This document shows, one piece after another, positions 1 through 6,708 of a stretch of 11,291 bases of DNA. A program made the translations under genes and the position numbers. The DNA is taken from the NCBI GenBank assembly GCA_002423305.1, contig DIVI01000186.1, positions 1 to 11,291 on the forward strand. Reading direction: 5' to 3'. The notes under the pieces are model-generated. The model saw nothing but the letters and a program-made list of their open reading frames with translations. It had not been told where the DNA came from and searched no databases. This stretch comes from Methylococcus sp. UBA6136. GTDB lineage: Bacteria > Pseudomonadota > Gammaproteobacteria > Methylococcales > Methylococcaceae. Position 1 is the stretch's first letter, and the number at the start of each line of letters is the position of its first letter.

Positions 1-114
1 GGCATCCGCAGTATCCCGACCCTGGTTTTGTTTCGCGCCGGTCGGGAAATTGCTCGCCAATCCGGTGCGATGGGTGCCCAGGACATCATTCGCTGGGCGC
101 AGAGCCAAGCCTGA
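1..114 (+). CDS. trxC: Thioredoxin, C-terminal fragment (TrxC-like), cut by the window edge
   Basis: Thioredoxins reduce protein disulfides in the cytoplasm through a CxxC pair. Only the last 37 codons are in the window, read in frame 1 from base 1 to a TGA at 112-114. The visible part begins GIRSIPTLVLF, which holds the conserved cis-proline loop (IPT) beside the active site, then the beta hairpin FRAGREIARQSGAM and the final amphipathic helix ending WAQSQA. This wording resembles thioredoxin 2 (TrxC) more than TrxA, but the distinguishing N-terminal zinc-binding cysteines and the CxxC lie outside the window. The family is therefore secure and the subtype is an inference. The next gene, on the same strand 262 bases downstream, encodes a rhodanese, which would be a plausible redox partner, although the long gap argues against a tight operon. 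Confidence 0.8.
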   Translation, partial: GIRSIPTLVLFRAGREIARQSGAMGAQDIIRWAQSQA

Positions 115-159
115 TGGGGTCTGTCTGATTGCGGGTTACCGGTCATGGATGCCGGGTTT

Positions 160-177
160 TCGACTTCTGGTCGATTT
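160..177 (+). terminator. Weak terminator-like hairpin after the thioredoxin gene
   Basis: TCGAC (160-164) and GTCGA (170-174) pair around the loop TTCTG and are followed by TTT. The stem is only 5 bp and the T-run is short, so this is a weak candidate for the end of the thioredoxin transcript. Nothing better is visible in the 262-base gap between the two plus-strand genes. Confidence 0.2.
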
Positions 178-286
178 CGCTCATATTCGCCACTGATGGC
201 GATCGCTTTCTGACCCAGCCCCAGTGAATCATGGAACCCGCCGATCTGGATCTTTTAATGGCGGCCATTGGCAATGATACAAGGGC

Positions 287-314
287 TTGGGAGCCATCGG
301 TTCTCGGTTAAACT
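287..314 (+). promoter_or_regulatory. Candidate sigma-70 promoter for the rhodanese lipoprotein gene
   Basis: A TTGGGA hexamer (287-292, 4 of 6 matches to the -35 consensus) is followed after 16 bases by TAAACT (309-314, 4 of 6 matches to the -10). Transcription would start near 321 and leave a leader of roughly 55 bases before the ATG at 377. The match is moderate and rests on pattern alone, but the location in the gap after the thioredoxin gene is appropriate. Confidence 0.3.
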
Positions 315-376
315 GGGCATCCCGCCACTGGATGGGTCCAATGGCTTTTTTGTAAACATGGATCAATGGAGAAGGC

Positions 377-769
377 ATGGTAACTTTGAGGAGTAGTTTT
401 TCTTTGGCCAGCTTGCTGGTGTCACTGGTGATCTTGGGGTGTCAGTCGCAGAAGCCGGATTACGTGACGATGATTACGCCGAATGATCTGAAAAGTCTGA
501 TGCAGCAGCAGGATATTTTTTTGGTCGACGTTCATACGCCCCAACAGCGGCATATCAAGGGAACGGATGCCTTCATCCCCTATGATCAGGTCGATAAGTT
601 CACGGACCGCTTGCCCCAGGACAAGAGCGCCCCTATCTACCTCTACTGCGAGAGCGGTCGCATGGCGAATACAGCGGCGAAATCACTGTATGCCATGGGA
701 TATCTGCACCTGAATAACCTCGAGGGTGGAACAGCCGCCTGGCGCACAGCCGGCTTTGAGCTGGATTAA
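377..769 (+). CDS. Rhodanese-like lipoprotein, PspE type
   Basis: A 130-residue protein carrying one rhodanese domain, a fold that moves sulfane sulfur or senses thiols through an active-site cysteine persulfide. Residues 1-21 form a signal peptide with a hydrophobic stretch (LASLLVSLVILG) ending in a lipobox, ILGC, so Cys22 should be lipidated and the protein anchored in the envelope. Gln at +2 is not the inner-membrane retention Asp, which suggests the outer membrane. The rhodanese domain covers about residues 32-128: FLVDVHTPQQ with the usual acidic-strand DV, the active loop YCESGRMA with Cys91, and the closing motif LEGGTAAWRTAGF. The single-domain exported layout is like E. coli PspE. 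The start is supported by GGAG at 368-371, five bases before the ATG. The sulfur donor and acceptor cannot be told from sequence. Confidence 0.85.
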   Translation: MVTLRSSFSLASLLVSLVILGCQSQKPDYVTMITPNDLKSLMQQQDIFLVDVHTPQQRHIKGTDAFIPYDQVDKFTDRLPQDKSAPIYLYCESGRMANTAAKSLYAMGYLHLNNLEGGTAAWRTAGFELD

Positions 770-832
770 GCAGGGGCCCCACGATCGCAAGCCTGGGGAC
801 CTGGATGGGGAAGCGAAAGCTGAAATTCCCGA

Positions 833-853
833 TAAGAGAGGACGTCTCTCTTA
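833..853. terminator. Hairpin between convergent genes
   Basis: TAAGAGAG (833-840) pairs perfectly with CTCTCTTA (846-853) around the loop GACGT. It lies in the gap between the 3' ends of the rhodanese gene (769) and the HAD phosphatase gene (945), where a shared terminator is expected. There is no T-run on either side, so it does not meet the classic intrinsic-terminator form. A second hairpin with similar GAGAG/CTCTC arms sits in the other convergent gap at 2347-2362. Confidence 0.4.
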
Positions 854-944
854 CCCAGAGTACTGGCGTGAGGCCACTCGCCGATACGTTGATTCGGCAG
901 AAGATTGAGGCCTGAAGGCCATGCTTGCCGACAAGGCTCGAAAT

Positions 945-1649
945 CTAGAGCCGGACGCGACGAACCTGTTCAAGATGCTGGTCCGGGCAGGTTCCGTGTC
1001 GCAGACTCAGCAGGGGCCAACCTTGTTGATTGGCGTGTTGGCTAAGAATATCGTCGGGGTCTACGGCCACTGGGTGGCAGACAAGACCAAGCAGGGGCAG
1101 ATCGTTGTGTGAGTCGCTGTAGAACCAGCTGCCTTCCAGAGAACGCTCGTGCTGATTCAGCCACTCATCCAGTCGCGTGACCTTGCCCTCCTGGAAGCAG
1201 GGTATTCCCTCATAATGGCCGGTATAGCGACCTTCCTTAAATTCAGGGGTGGTGGCTATCAGGTGCTCGATGCCATAGAGCCGGGCGATGGGTTCGGTGA
1301 CAAAGCGGTTGGTGGCCGTAATGATCATCAGGGTATCGCCGATGGATCGATGTTCTTCGATCAGTCGGCGGGCAGCCGGTAGCAGGATGGGTTCGATTTT
1401 CGTCCTGACGAACTCGGACCGCCATGCGTAAAGCTGCTCGGGGTCATGCTGGGCCAGGGGTTGCAGGGCAAAGTTTAAGAACTCACGGATGTCGAGTTGC
1501 CCCTGTTTGTAATCCTCATAGAACCGGGCATTGGCTGTTTCATATTCGCCTCGATTGACAATGCCTTGATCGACCAGGTACTGCCCCCATAAATAATCGC
1601 TGTCGCCGGCAATCAGGGTGTTATCGAGGTCAAAGATTGCCAGAGTCAC
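945..1649 (-). CDS. HAD-superfamily phosphatase, subfamily IB (PSPase-like)
   Basis: A 234-residue haloacid-dehalogenase fold phosphatase. Motif I is FDLDNTL at residues 6-12, giving the nucleophile Asp7 and the acid/base Asp9. Motif II is Thr111 in IITATN, motif III is Lys156 in GKVTRL, and motif IV is YSDSHNDLPLL with Asp179 and Asp183. The helical cap between motifs I and II (about residues 15-90) fits subfamily IB, the phosphoserine-phosphatase-like group. Close relatives in Pseudomonas sit beside rppH, as here, and are often annotated as histidinol-phosphatase; the substrate of this protein is not provable from sequence. The start is a GTG at 1649, supported by AGGA five bases upstream and by the motif beginning five residues in. 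The gene is divergent from rppH and convergent with the rhodanese gene, so it is probably transcribed alone. Confidence 0.88.
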   Translation of the reverse strand: MTLAIFDLDNTLIAGDSDYLWGQYLVDQGIVNRGEYETANARFYEDYKQGQLDIREFLNFALQPLAQHDPEQLYAWRSEFVRTKIEPILLPAARRLIEEHRSIGDTLMIITATNRFVTEPIARLYGIEHLIATTPEFKEGRYTGHYEGIPCFQEGKVTRLDEWLNQHERSLEGSWFYSDSHNDLPLLGLVCHPVAVDPDDILSQHANQQGWPLLSLRHGTCPDQHLEQVRRVRL

Positions 1650-1806
1650 GAGTTTCCTTTAAATTCGTTAGTCAATTGGAACAAGCCGGAGGGAGCGCAA
1701 AAGCCCCTGATTCTTGAAAGTGAAAAAGCCGCCCATGGCGAGCGATGCGCTAATTCAAGGCCGCCGGATTATACACTCGACAACCCAGCAGAGTCCCTGC
1801 CTAAAC

Positions 1807-2331
1807 ATGATAGATCGCGATGGATATCGCCTGAATGTCGGGATCGTTCTTTTGAACGATGAGCGGCGTGTATTCTGGGCACGGCGATTGGGTATGCGTT
1901 CCTGGCAGTTCCCCCAGGGCGGGATAAAGCGCAACGAGGCACCGGAAGCGGCTATGTACCGCGAGCTCTACGAGGAAGTGGGGCTAAGGGTGAAGGACGT
2001 TGAGCTGATCGCGCGCACCAGTCAGTGGCTGCACTATAACTTGCCCGAGCGATACATTCGCCGGCGGTCCTACCCCCTCTGCATTGGCCAAAAGCAGCTC
2101 TGGTTCATGCTCAAGCTCATTTCTCCGGAGTCTCGCATTCGTCTGGATTGCTCCGGCAAGCCCGAGTTTGACACCTGGACCTGGGTTGACTACTGGCATC
2201 CTGTCGAGGATGTCGTCTACTTCAAGCGGGATGTCTATCAGCGGGCGCTGACTGAACTGAGCGATCATCTGGGCACCCCTGCACAAGCTTCCCGGCAAGA
2301 CGAGCCGGCATTGGTCGAAAGCCAACCCTGA
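1807..2331 (+). CDS. rppH: RNA 5'-pyrophosphohydrolase RppH (Nudix)
   Basis: RppH removes pyrophosphate from the 5' end of triphosphorylated mRNA and so opens the transcript to RNase E decay. The frame is open further upstream, to a TTG at 1714, but the ATG at 1807 is chosen because the conserved family start, MIDRDGYRLNVGIVL, begins there. The product is then 174 residues, against 176 in E. coli. The Nudix box runs from Gly38 to Leu60 and fits G-x5-E-x7-RE-x2-EE-x-G exactly, with metal-binding Glu53, Glu56 and Glu57. FPQGG before it and CIGQKQLWF (92-100) after it are characteristic of RppH rather than of general Nudix enzymes, as is VVYFKRDVY near residue 140. The C-terminal tail after residue 152 is variable. 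No strong Shine-Dalgarno precedes the ATG. The gene is convergent with cpdA, 39 bases away. Confidence 0.93.
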   Translation: MIDRDGYRLNVGIVLLNDERRVFWARRLGMRSWQFPQGGIKRNEAPEAAMYRELYEEVGLRVKDVELIARTSQWLHYNLPERYIRRRSYPLCIGQKQLWFMLKLISPESRIRLDCSGKPEFDTWTWVDYWHPVEDVVYFKRDVYQRALTELSDHLGTPAQASRQDEPALVESQP

Positions 2332-2346
2332 GCGACTCCCTTAATC

Positions 2347-2362
2347 GAGAGATAGTTCTCTC
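2347..2362. terminator. Hairpin in the rppH/cpdA convergent gap
   Basis: GAGAGA (2347-2352) pairs with TCTCTC (2357-2362) across a TAGT loop. It fills much of the 39-base gap between the facing 3' ends of rppH and cpdA, so it may end transcription from both sides. No clear T-run follows on either strand, so its strength is uncertain. Confidence 0.4.
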
Positions 2363-2370
2363 ACACCTGA

Positions 2371-3198
2371 TCAATAGCCACCCGACTCCACATCCAGGCC
2401 CGAAGGGATGGTATTCAGGCGTTTCACCTGAGTAGTGATGTGTCCGTCGGGGTGTAACTCGATCCAGCGGTAGCCGGGTGGGAGCACGTCCAGAGCGAAC
2501 TGCGCTTGGCCGGGTTTGAACTGGAAACAGGTTGAAGGCGTTCCCAGAATGCGAAGTCCCCGATATTCGGACTCCAGTGTCTGGTGTATGTGCCCAAAAA
2601 CGACGCCGCGAGCTTGGGAATGTCTGTCCAGCAAATCGAAAAATGCGTCGGCATTTTCCAGTTGCATGGTATCCATCCAGGCGCTGCCACTGGCGACTGG
2701 ATGGTGGTGCAGCGCGACCAGGGCGAAATGGTCGGGATATTCCAACAGGTATTGTTCAAGTAGAGCCAACTGGTCGTCTGCCAGTTTTCCATAGGGCGAA
2801 TGCCGGATGGTGCTGTCCAGGCAGATGATCTGCCATCCCTTCAGCAGGATATGACTCTGATAATGGATGGGCGGACGAGCCAGTACGCTGGCCATCAGAC
2901 TGGGATCGTCGTGATTGCCGGGGAGACAGTAGCCGGAACAGGGCAGGGATGCGAGGCCCTCTCTCAGACGCTCATAGGTTGAAGCACTGGCGTCCTGGGC
3001 AAGATCACCGGTCAGGAGGGCGAGGTCCGGTTCCGTAGCTTCGGCGAGAGCCGCTGCGAGCGTGGCTTCGAAGCTCTGCTTGGTATTGACGCCCAGCAAG
3101 GTCTCGTCGGGCTGGCTGCGAATATGAAAATCCGTGATCTGAAGAATCCGGACTACATCACCCAAACGTTCCTCGACCATGCTGAATTCTGAGTTCAT
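2371..3198 (-). CDS. cpdA: 3',5'-cyclic-AMP phosphodiesterase CpdA
   Basis: CpdA hydrolyses cAMP to AMP in the cytoplasm and so damps CRP-dependent control. It is a class III metallophosphoesterase, and all metal motifs are present, counted from the ATG at 3198: DFH (Asp23, His25), GDLAQD (Asp65), GNHDD (Asn95, His96), LHHHP (around 163-167) and GHIH (His203, His205). The product is 275 residues, the same as E. coli CpdA, and both end in a GY dipeptide. TPSTCFQFKP near residues 221-230 is typical of CpdA. The frame extends upstream to a TTG at 3216, and another ATG lies at 3180. None of the three has a strong Shine-Dalgarno; 3198 is preferred for length. The gene follows apt after 58 bases on the same strand and may be the last cistron of the xseB operon or have its own promoter. 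Confidence 0.92.
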   Translation of the reverse strand: MNSEFSMVEERLGDVVRILQITDFHIRSQPDETLLGVNTKQSFEATLAAALAEATEPDLALLTGDLAQDASASTYERLREGLASLPCSGYCLPGNHDDPSLMASVLARPPIHYQSHILLKGWQIICLDSTIRHSPYGKLADDQLALLEQYLLEYPDHFALVALHHHPVASGSAWMDTMQLENADAFFDLLDRHSQARGVVFGHIHQTLESEYRGLRILGTPSTCFQFKPGQAQFALDVLPPGYRWIELHPDGHITTQVKRLNTIPSGLDVESGGY

Positions 3199-3256
3199 GT
3201 CTGGGACGAGAGGCAAATGTTGACGTATTGGCGCGTCTGGCGGGGGTATCTGGAAA

Positions 3257-3772
3257 TCAGAAGTGCAGTAAGGAGTGGATATTCCAGCGATCTAGCTTTT
3301 CTCGGCCACCCAGATCGTCCAGCTCTACCATGAAGGCGCAAGCGACTACCTCCGCGCCGAGCGATTCCACCAGTTCACAGCTTGCCAGTGCTGTTCCGCC
3401 AGTGGCCAGCAGATCATCAATGATGAGGACCCGATCGCCAGGTTTGAGCGCATCCGTATGGACTTCCAGCGTCGCCGAGCCGTACTCGAGATCGTAGCTG
3501 ATGGACTTGACGTCATAGGGCAGTTTTCCGGGTTTTCTCAGGGGCACGAAGCCCACGCCCAGTTCCCAAGCCACCAGGGAACCAAAGATGAAACCGCGTG
3601 CCTCCATGCCGGCTACGGCGGTGATGCCTTGGTCCCGGAATGGCTTTTGCAGGTGATCCACCGCGAGGCGCAAGGCCGCGGGGTCTTGTACCACCGGGGT
3701 AATATCCTTGAAGAGAATCCCCGGCTTGGGAAAGTCGGGGATGTCCCGAATCGTGGCTCGCAGTCGCTCCAT
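3257..3772 (-). CDS. apt: Adenine phosphoribosyltransferase
   Basis: Apt salvages adenine by joining it to PRPP to give AMP and pyrophosphate in the cytoplasm. The 171-residue product begins with the conserved IRDIPDFPKPGILFKDITP segment (residues 8-26), carries the adenine-site region GMEARGFIFG (55-64) and FVPLRKPGKLP (75-85), and has the PRPP-binding loop VLIIDDLLATGGT at 115-127 with the two adjacent Asp residues. Length is slightly below the 183 residues of E. coli Apt, through a shorter C-terminus. The ATG overlaps the dxs stop codon in TGATG (3770-3774), so translation is likely coupled to dxs. E. coli has apt elsewhere, beside dnaX; the link with dxs is a local arrangement. AMP from this enzyme and AMP released by the neighbouring CpdA meet in the same pool, but the sequence shows no regulatory tie. 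Confidence 0.95.
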   Translation of the reverse strand: MERLRATIRDIPDFPKPGILFKDITPVVQDPAALRLAVDHLQKPFRDQGITAVAGMEARGFIFGSLVAWELGVGFVPLRKPGKLPYDVKSISYDLEYGSATLEVHTDALKPGDRVLIIDDLLATGGTALASCELVESLGAEVVACAFMVELDDLGGREKLDRWNIHSLLHF

Positions 3773-5673
3773 CAGTGAGGCTTCTTGCCGGCTTTGGTGC
3801 CACCAGACAATTTCTTCTGAAACGCTTCAATGCTGGACATGATGCCTGGAACATCAAGGCCCGCAACGGTCAGAACTTCCTCGCGGGTGCCCTGCTCGAT
3901 GAAGCTGTCGGGCAAGCCGATGGTCAGCAAAGGTGTTTTGCACACGTGAGCATTGAGAATTTCGTTGATTCCGTTCCCGGCGCCACCGGCAATGACATTC
4001 TCCTCGATGCTGACCAGCAGATCGTGACTCTCAGCCATTTTGAGAATCGTCTCCTCATCCAGCGGCTTGATGAAGCGCATGTTGACTACCGTGGCGTCCA
4101 GCTTTTCGCCGACCTCCAGCGCCGGCGTCACCATGGAACCGAAGGCTAGAAGAGCGATCTTTTTGCCCTTGCGCCGGATTTCCGCTTTCCCCATCGGCAA
4201 TGCGGTCATTTCCTCGGCAACCGCTGTGCCCGGACCCTTGCCGCGTGGATAGCGTACTGCCGCCGGACCCTCATGCTGGAAGCCGGTGTAAAGCATTTGG
4301 CGGCATTCGTTTTCGTCGGCCGGAGCCATGATGACGATGTTCGGCAGGCAACGAAGATAGCTCAAATCAAAGCTGCCGGCGTGCGTCGGGCCATCCGGTC
4401 CGACCAGGCCGGCACGGTCGATGGCGAAGAGGACGGGCAATCCCTGCAGCACCACGTCATGGATCAGCTGATCATAGGCCCGCTGCAGGAAGGTGGAATA
4501 AATCGCCACGACGGGCTTGAAGCCTTCACAAGCCTGACCGGCGGCGAGTGTCACCGCATGTTGTTCGGCGATGCCGACATCGAAATAGCGTTCCGGAAAG
4601 CGTTGTTCGAACTCGACCAGGCCGGAACCTTCGCGCATGGCAGGCGTGACGCCAAGCAGGCGAGGATCCTTTTCCGCCATGTCGCAGAGCCATTTGCCGA
4701 ACACTTCCGTGTAGGTCGGGGTGCTGGGTTTGGCCTTGGGCAGGTGATCCTTGCTGGGGTCGAAGGTGCCCACGCCGTGATAGGCAACCGGGTCCATTTC
4801 GGCAGGGAGATAACCCTTGCCCTTTTTGGTGACGATATGGAGGAACCGGGGCCCATCGGTATTGCGCAGGTTGCGCAGGGTGGTCACCAGGGTGTCCATG
4901 TCATGCCCGTCGATCGGGCCGATATAGTTGAATCCGAGTTCCTCGAACAGGGTGCCGGGGGCCACCATGCCCTTGACATGCTCTTCCGCTCGGCGAGCCA
5001 GTTCCCAGACGGACGGCATGCGGTCTTTCAGCAGTTCCTTGCTGCCCTGCCGGATGGTCGAGTAGAAACGGCCCGAAAGCAGCTTGGCCAGGTAGTTATT
5101 CATCGCGCCGACGTTGGGCGAGATGGACATCTCGTTGTCGTTCAGCACCACCAACAGGTTCGCGTCGAGCGCACCCGCATGGTTCAGGGCTTCGAATGCC
5201 ATGCCGCCGGTCAGTCCGCCATCTCCAATGATGGCCACCGCGTGGGAGCCCCGGTTTTCCAAGCCAGCCGCGATGGCCATGCCCAGCGCAGCACTGATCG
5301 AGGTGCTGGAATGACCGACGCCAAAGGTATCGTAAGGGCTTTCGTCGCGGGTCGGGAAGGCCGACAGACCATCCTTTTTGCGGATGGTGGGCATGCGATC
5401 ACGACGCCCGGTCAGGATCTTGTGCGGATAGGCTTGATGGCCGACGTCCCAAACCAGTTTGTCGTCAGGCGTGTTGAAGACGTAATGAAGGGCGATGGTC
5501 AGGTCGACCGTGCCGAGTCCCGCCGCGAGATGCCCGCCGGTCTGGCTTACGCTGTGCAGCAGGAATTCCCGCAACTCTTCCGCCAATTGGGGCAACTGAT
5601 CTTCCGTAAGCGCGCGAACGTCATTCGGATCAGTGATGCTGTCGAGCAATGATGAAGTGTTGGATTCAGTCAT
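3772..5673 (-). CDS. dxs: 1-deoxy-D-xylulose-5-phosphate synthase
   Basis: Dxs condenses pyruvate and glyceraldehyde-3-phosphate, using thiamine diphosphate, in the first step of the MEP isoprenoid pathway; its product also feeds thiamine and pyridoxal synthesis. From the ATG at 5673 it has 633 residues (E. coli 620). Visible landmarks are GGHLAAGLG with His48, WDVGHQAYPHKILTGR (75-90), the ThDP/metal motif from GDGG (150-153) to LND (177-179), YHGVGTFDP with His299, GIAEQHA with the catalytic Glu370, DRAGLVGPDG with Arg420, and THAGSFD with His431. The frame continues to a TTG at 5700, but ATG 5673 matches the family start and has AGGA about ten bases upstream. It follows ispA after 132 bases, an unusually roomy gap containing two hairpins. 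It overlaps apt by one base. The C-terminus is a short lysine-rich tail. Confidence 0.97.
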   Translation of the reverse strand: MTESNTSSLLDSITDPNDVRALTEDQLPQLAEELREFLLHSVSQTGGHLAAGLGTVDLTIALHYVFNTPDDKLVWDVGHQAYPHKILTGRRDRMPTIRKKDGLSAFPTRDESPYDTFGVGHSSTSISAALGMAIAAGLENRGSHAVAIIGDGGLTGGMAFEALNHAGALDANLLVVLNDNEMSISPNVGAMNNYLAKLLSGRFYSTIRQGSKELLKDRMPSVWELARRAEEHVKGMVAPGTLFEELGFNYIGPIDGHDMDTLVTTLRNLRNTDGPRFLHIVTKKGKGYLPAEMDPVAYHGVGTFDPSKDHLPKAKPSTPTYTEVFGKWLCDMAEKDPRLLGVTPAMREGSGLVEFEQRFPERYFDVGIAEQHAVTLAAGQACEGFKPVVAIYSTFLQRAYDQLIHDVVLQGLPVLFAIDRAGLVGPDGPTHAGSFDLSYLRCLPNIVIMAPADENECRQMLYTGFQHEGPAAVRYPRGKGPGTAVAEEMTALPMGKAEIRRKGKKIALLAFGSMVTPALEVGEKLDATVVNMRFIKPLDEETILKMAESHDLLVSIEENVIAGGAGNGINEILNAHVCKTPLLTIGLPDSFIEQGTREEVLTVAGLDVPGIMSSIEAFQKKLSGGTKAGKKPH

Positions 5674-5733
5674 GGAGGGTTTTCCTGGCGTAACGGGCAA
5701 GAGGCCCCGTTCGTGGGTAGTCGTCTAAAGTGA

Positions 5734-5754
5734 GGGATGCCTTGGGCATTTCCC
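5734..5754 (-). other. Hairpin upstream of dxs
   Basis: In the ispA-dxs gap the minus strand reads GGG-AA-ATGCC-CAA-GGCAT-CCC, a 5-bp perfect stem extended by a 3-bp GC clamp past an AA bulge. It ends about 60 bases before the dxs ATG, in the untranslated stretch of the message. It has no T-run, so it looks more like an mRNA stability or processing element than a terminator. Function is inferred only from position. Confidence 0.35.
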
Positions 5755-5764
5755 GTGATCCAAA

Positions 5765-5781
5765 CCCGGCGCAGCGCCAGG
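5765..5781 (-). terminator. Terminator-like hairpin just after ispA
   Basis: On the minus strand CCTGGCG pairs with CGCCGGG around the loop CTG, with one wobble pair, followed by TTTGG. It starts 24 bases after the ispA stop codon. The stem is GC-rich but the T-run is only three bases, so it may be a partial terminator that lowers readthrough from ispA into dxs. Whether it acts in the cell is not shown by sequence. Confidence 0.35.
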
Positions 5782-5805
5782 GGTGTTGGTGTAATGCGGA
5801 CACAA

Positions 5806-6708
5806 TCAATGCTGGCGGTCGATGATGAATCTCGACAGTTCGCGCAGCAGTTCAGCCTCGGGCCCAAGCCCGGATAGGCTATCCAGCGCATCTTCATGCA
5901 GCTCCTGCGCTTTCTGCTTGGCCCCGGCCAGGCCCAGAAGAGCCGGATAATTGGGTTTGTTGTTGTCGCGATCCTTGCCTTGCGTCTTGCCCAGCGTCTG
6001 GGTGTCGCTTTCCTCGTCGAGGATATCGTCCTTGATTTGAAACGAAAGACCAATGCATTTGGCGTAATGATCAAGACGGTCCGCGACGACTGCTTCGATC
6101 GGAGTCTTGGCGAGCGCGGCCAGTTTCACGCTGGCGCGAATCAGGGCGCCCGTCTTGCGAATGTGCATGTTCTCGAGGGCGGGCAGATCCAGTGCCTTGC
6201 CTACGGAATGCAGGTCGATGGCCTGACCGCCGACCATGCCCAGCGAGCCACTGGCCGTAGCCAGGCACTCGATCATGGCAATACGGTTTTCGGCGGGGAC
6301 GTTGATGGTGGGGTCCTGCGCCAACACATGAAAGGCTAGCGCCTGGAGACCGTCGCCCGCGAGGATGGCGGTCGCTTCATCAAAAGCGACATGACAAGTC
6401 GGCTTACCGCGACGCAGCGAATCGTCATCCATGGCCGGCAAATCGTCATGGATCAGGGAATAGACATGAATCATTTCCACCGCAGCGGCGGGTCCATCCA
6501 GGAGGTCAAGGGACACGCCCAGTGCCTGGCCGGTGGCATAGGTCAGCAGGGGACGCAGCCGCTTGCCACCTCCCAGCGCGGAATAGCGCATGGCCTGGTG
6601 GAGACGTTCCGGCATCCGGTTCTCGGCGGGCAGTCGGGCAGCCAGGGCCGCTTCAGCCCGCGCCTGACAGACTCCCATGAATTCTTGCAGAGCGTTATTC
6701 GACGTCAT
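5806..6708 (-). CDS. ispA: Farnesyl diphosphate synthase (geranyltranstransferase)
   Basis: IspA extends dimethylallyl and geranyl diphosphate with isopentenyl diphosphate to farnesyl diphosphate, precursor of undecaprenyl phosphate and quinone side chains. The 300-residue product matches the family length. The first aspartate-rich motif is DDLPAMD (Asp88, Asp89, Asp94) within YSLIHDDLPAMDDD, and the second is DDILD (Asp227, Asp228, Asp231). GGGKRLRP (47-54) supplies the diphosphate-binding residues, and GMVGGQAIDL (157-166) and RKTGALI (184-190) are also conserved. The segment before the first motif is nearly identical to that of E. coli IspA, which supports a C15 product rather than a longer chain. 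The ATG at 6706-6708 lies inside the end of xseB, a 14-base overlap, so the two are translationally coupled. Downstream, dxs follows after 132 bases. Confidence 0.96.
   Translation of the reverse strand: MTSNNALQEFMGVCQARAEAALAARLPAENRMPERLHQAMRYSALGGGKRLRPLLTYATGQALGVSLDLLDGPAAAVEMIHVYSLIHDDLPAMDDDSLRRGKPTCHVAFDEATAILAGDGLQALAFHVLAQDPTINVPAENRIAMIECLATASGSLGMVGGQAIDLHSVGKALDLPALENMHIRKTGALIRASVKLAALAKTPIEAVVADRLDHYAKCIGLSFQIKDDILDEESDTQTLGKTQGKDRDNNKPNYPALLGLAGAKQKAQELHEDALDSLSGLGPEAELLRELSRFIIDRQH

Noticed and set aside
231..311. A 26-residue small ORF between the thioredoxin and rhodanese genes
   Set aside because: It has no Shine-Dalgarno, is very short, overlaps the candidate promoter, and matches nothing I recognise.
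773..780. Perfect 8-bp palindrome GGGGCCCC right after the rhodanese stop codon
   Set aside because: It has no loop to form an RNA hairpin and no second copy nearby; most likely chance in GC-rich DNA.
726..908. A 60-codon plus-strand frame overlapping the end of the rhodanese gene
   Set aside because: It starts inside the rhodanese gene with no ribosome site, contains the hairpin at 833-853, and resembles no known family.
908..922. Short GGCC-TGAA-GGCC inverted repeat near the HAD gene 3' end
   Set aside because: A 4-bp stem without a T-run is too weak to call as a terminator next to the stronger hairpin at 833-853.
4273..5652. A 459-codon open frame on the plus strand, opposite dxs
   Set aside because: It lies wholly antisense to a gene with every Dxs catalytic motif. 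Its translation has no recognisable domain and is explained by the codon bias of the true gene.
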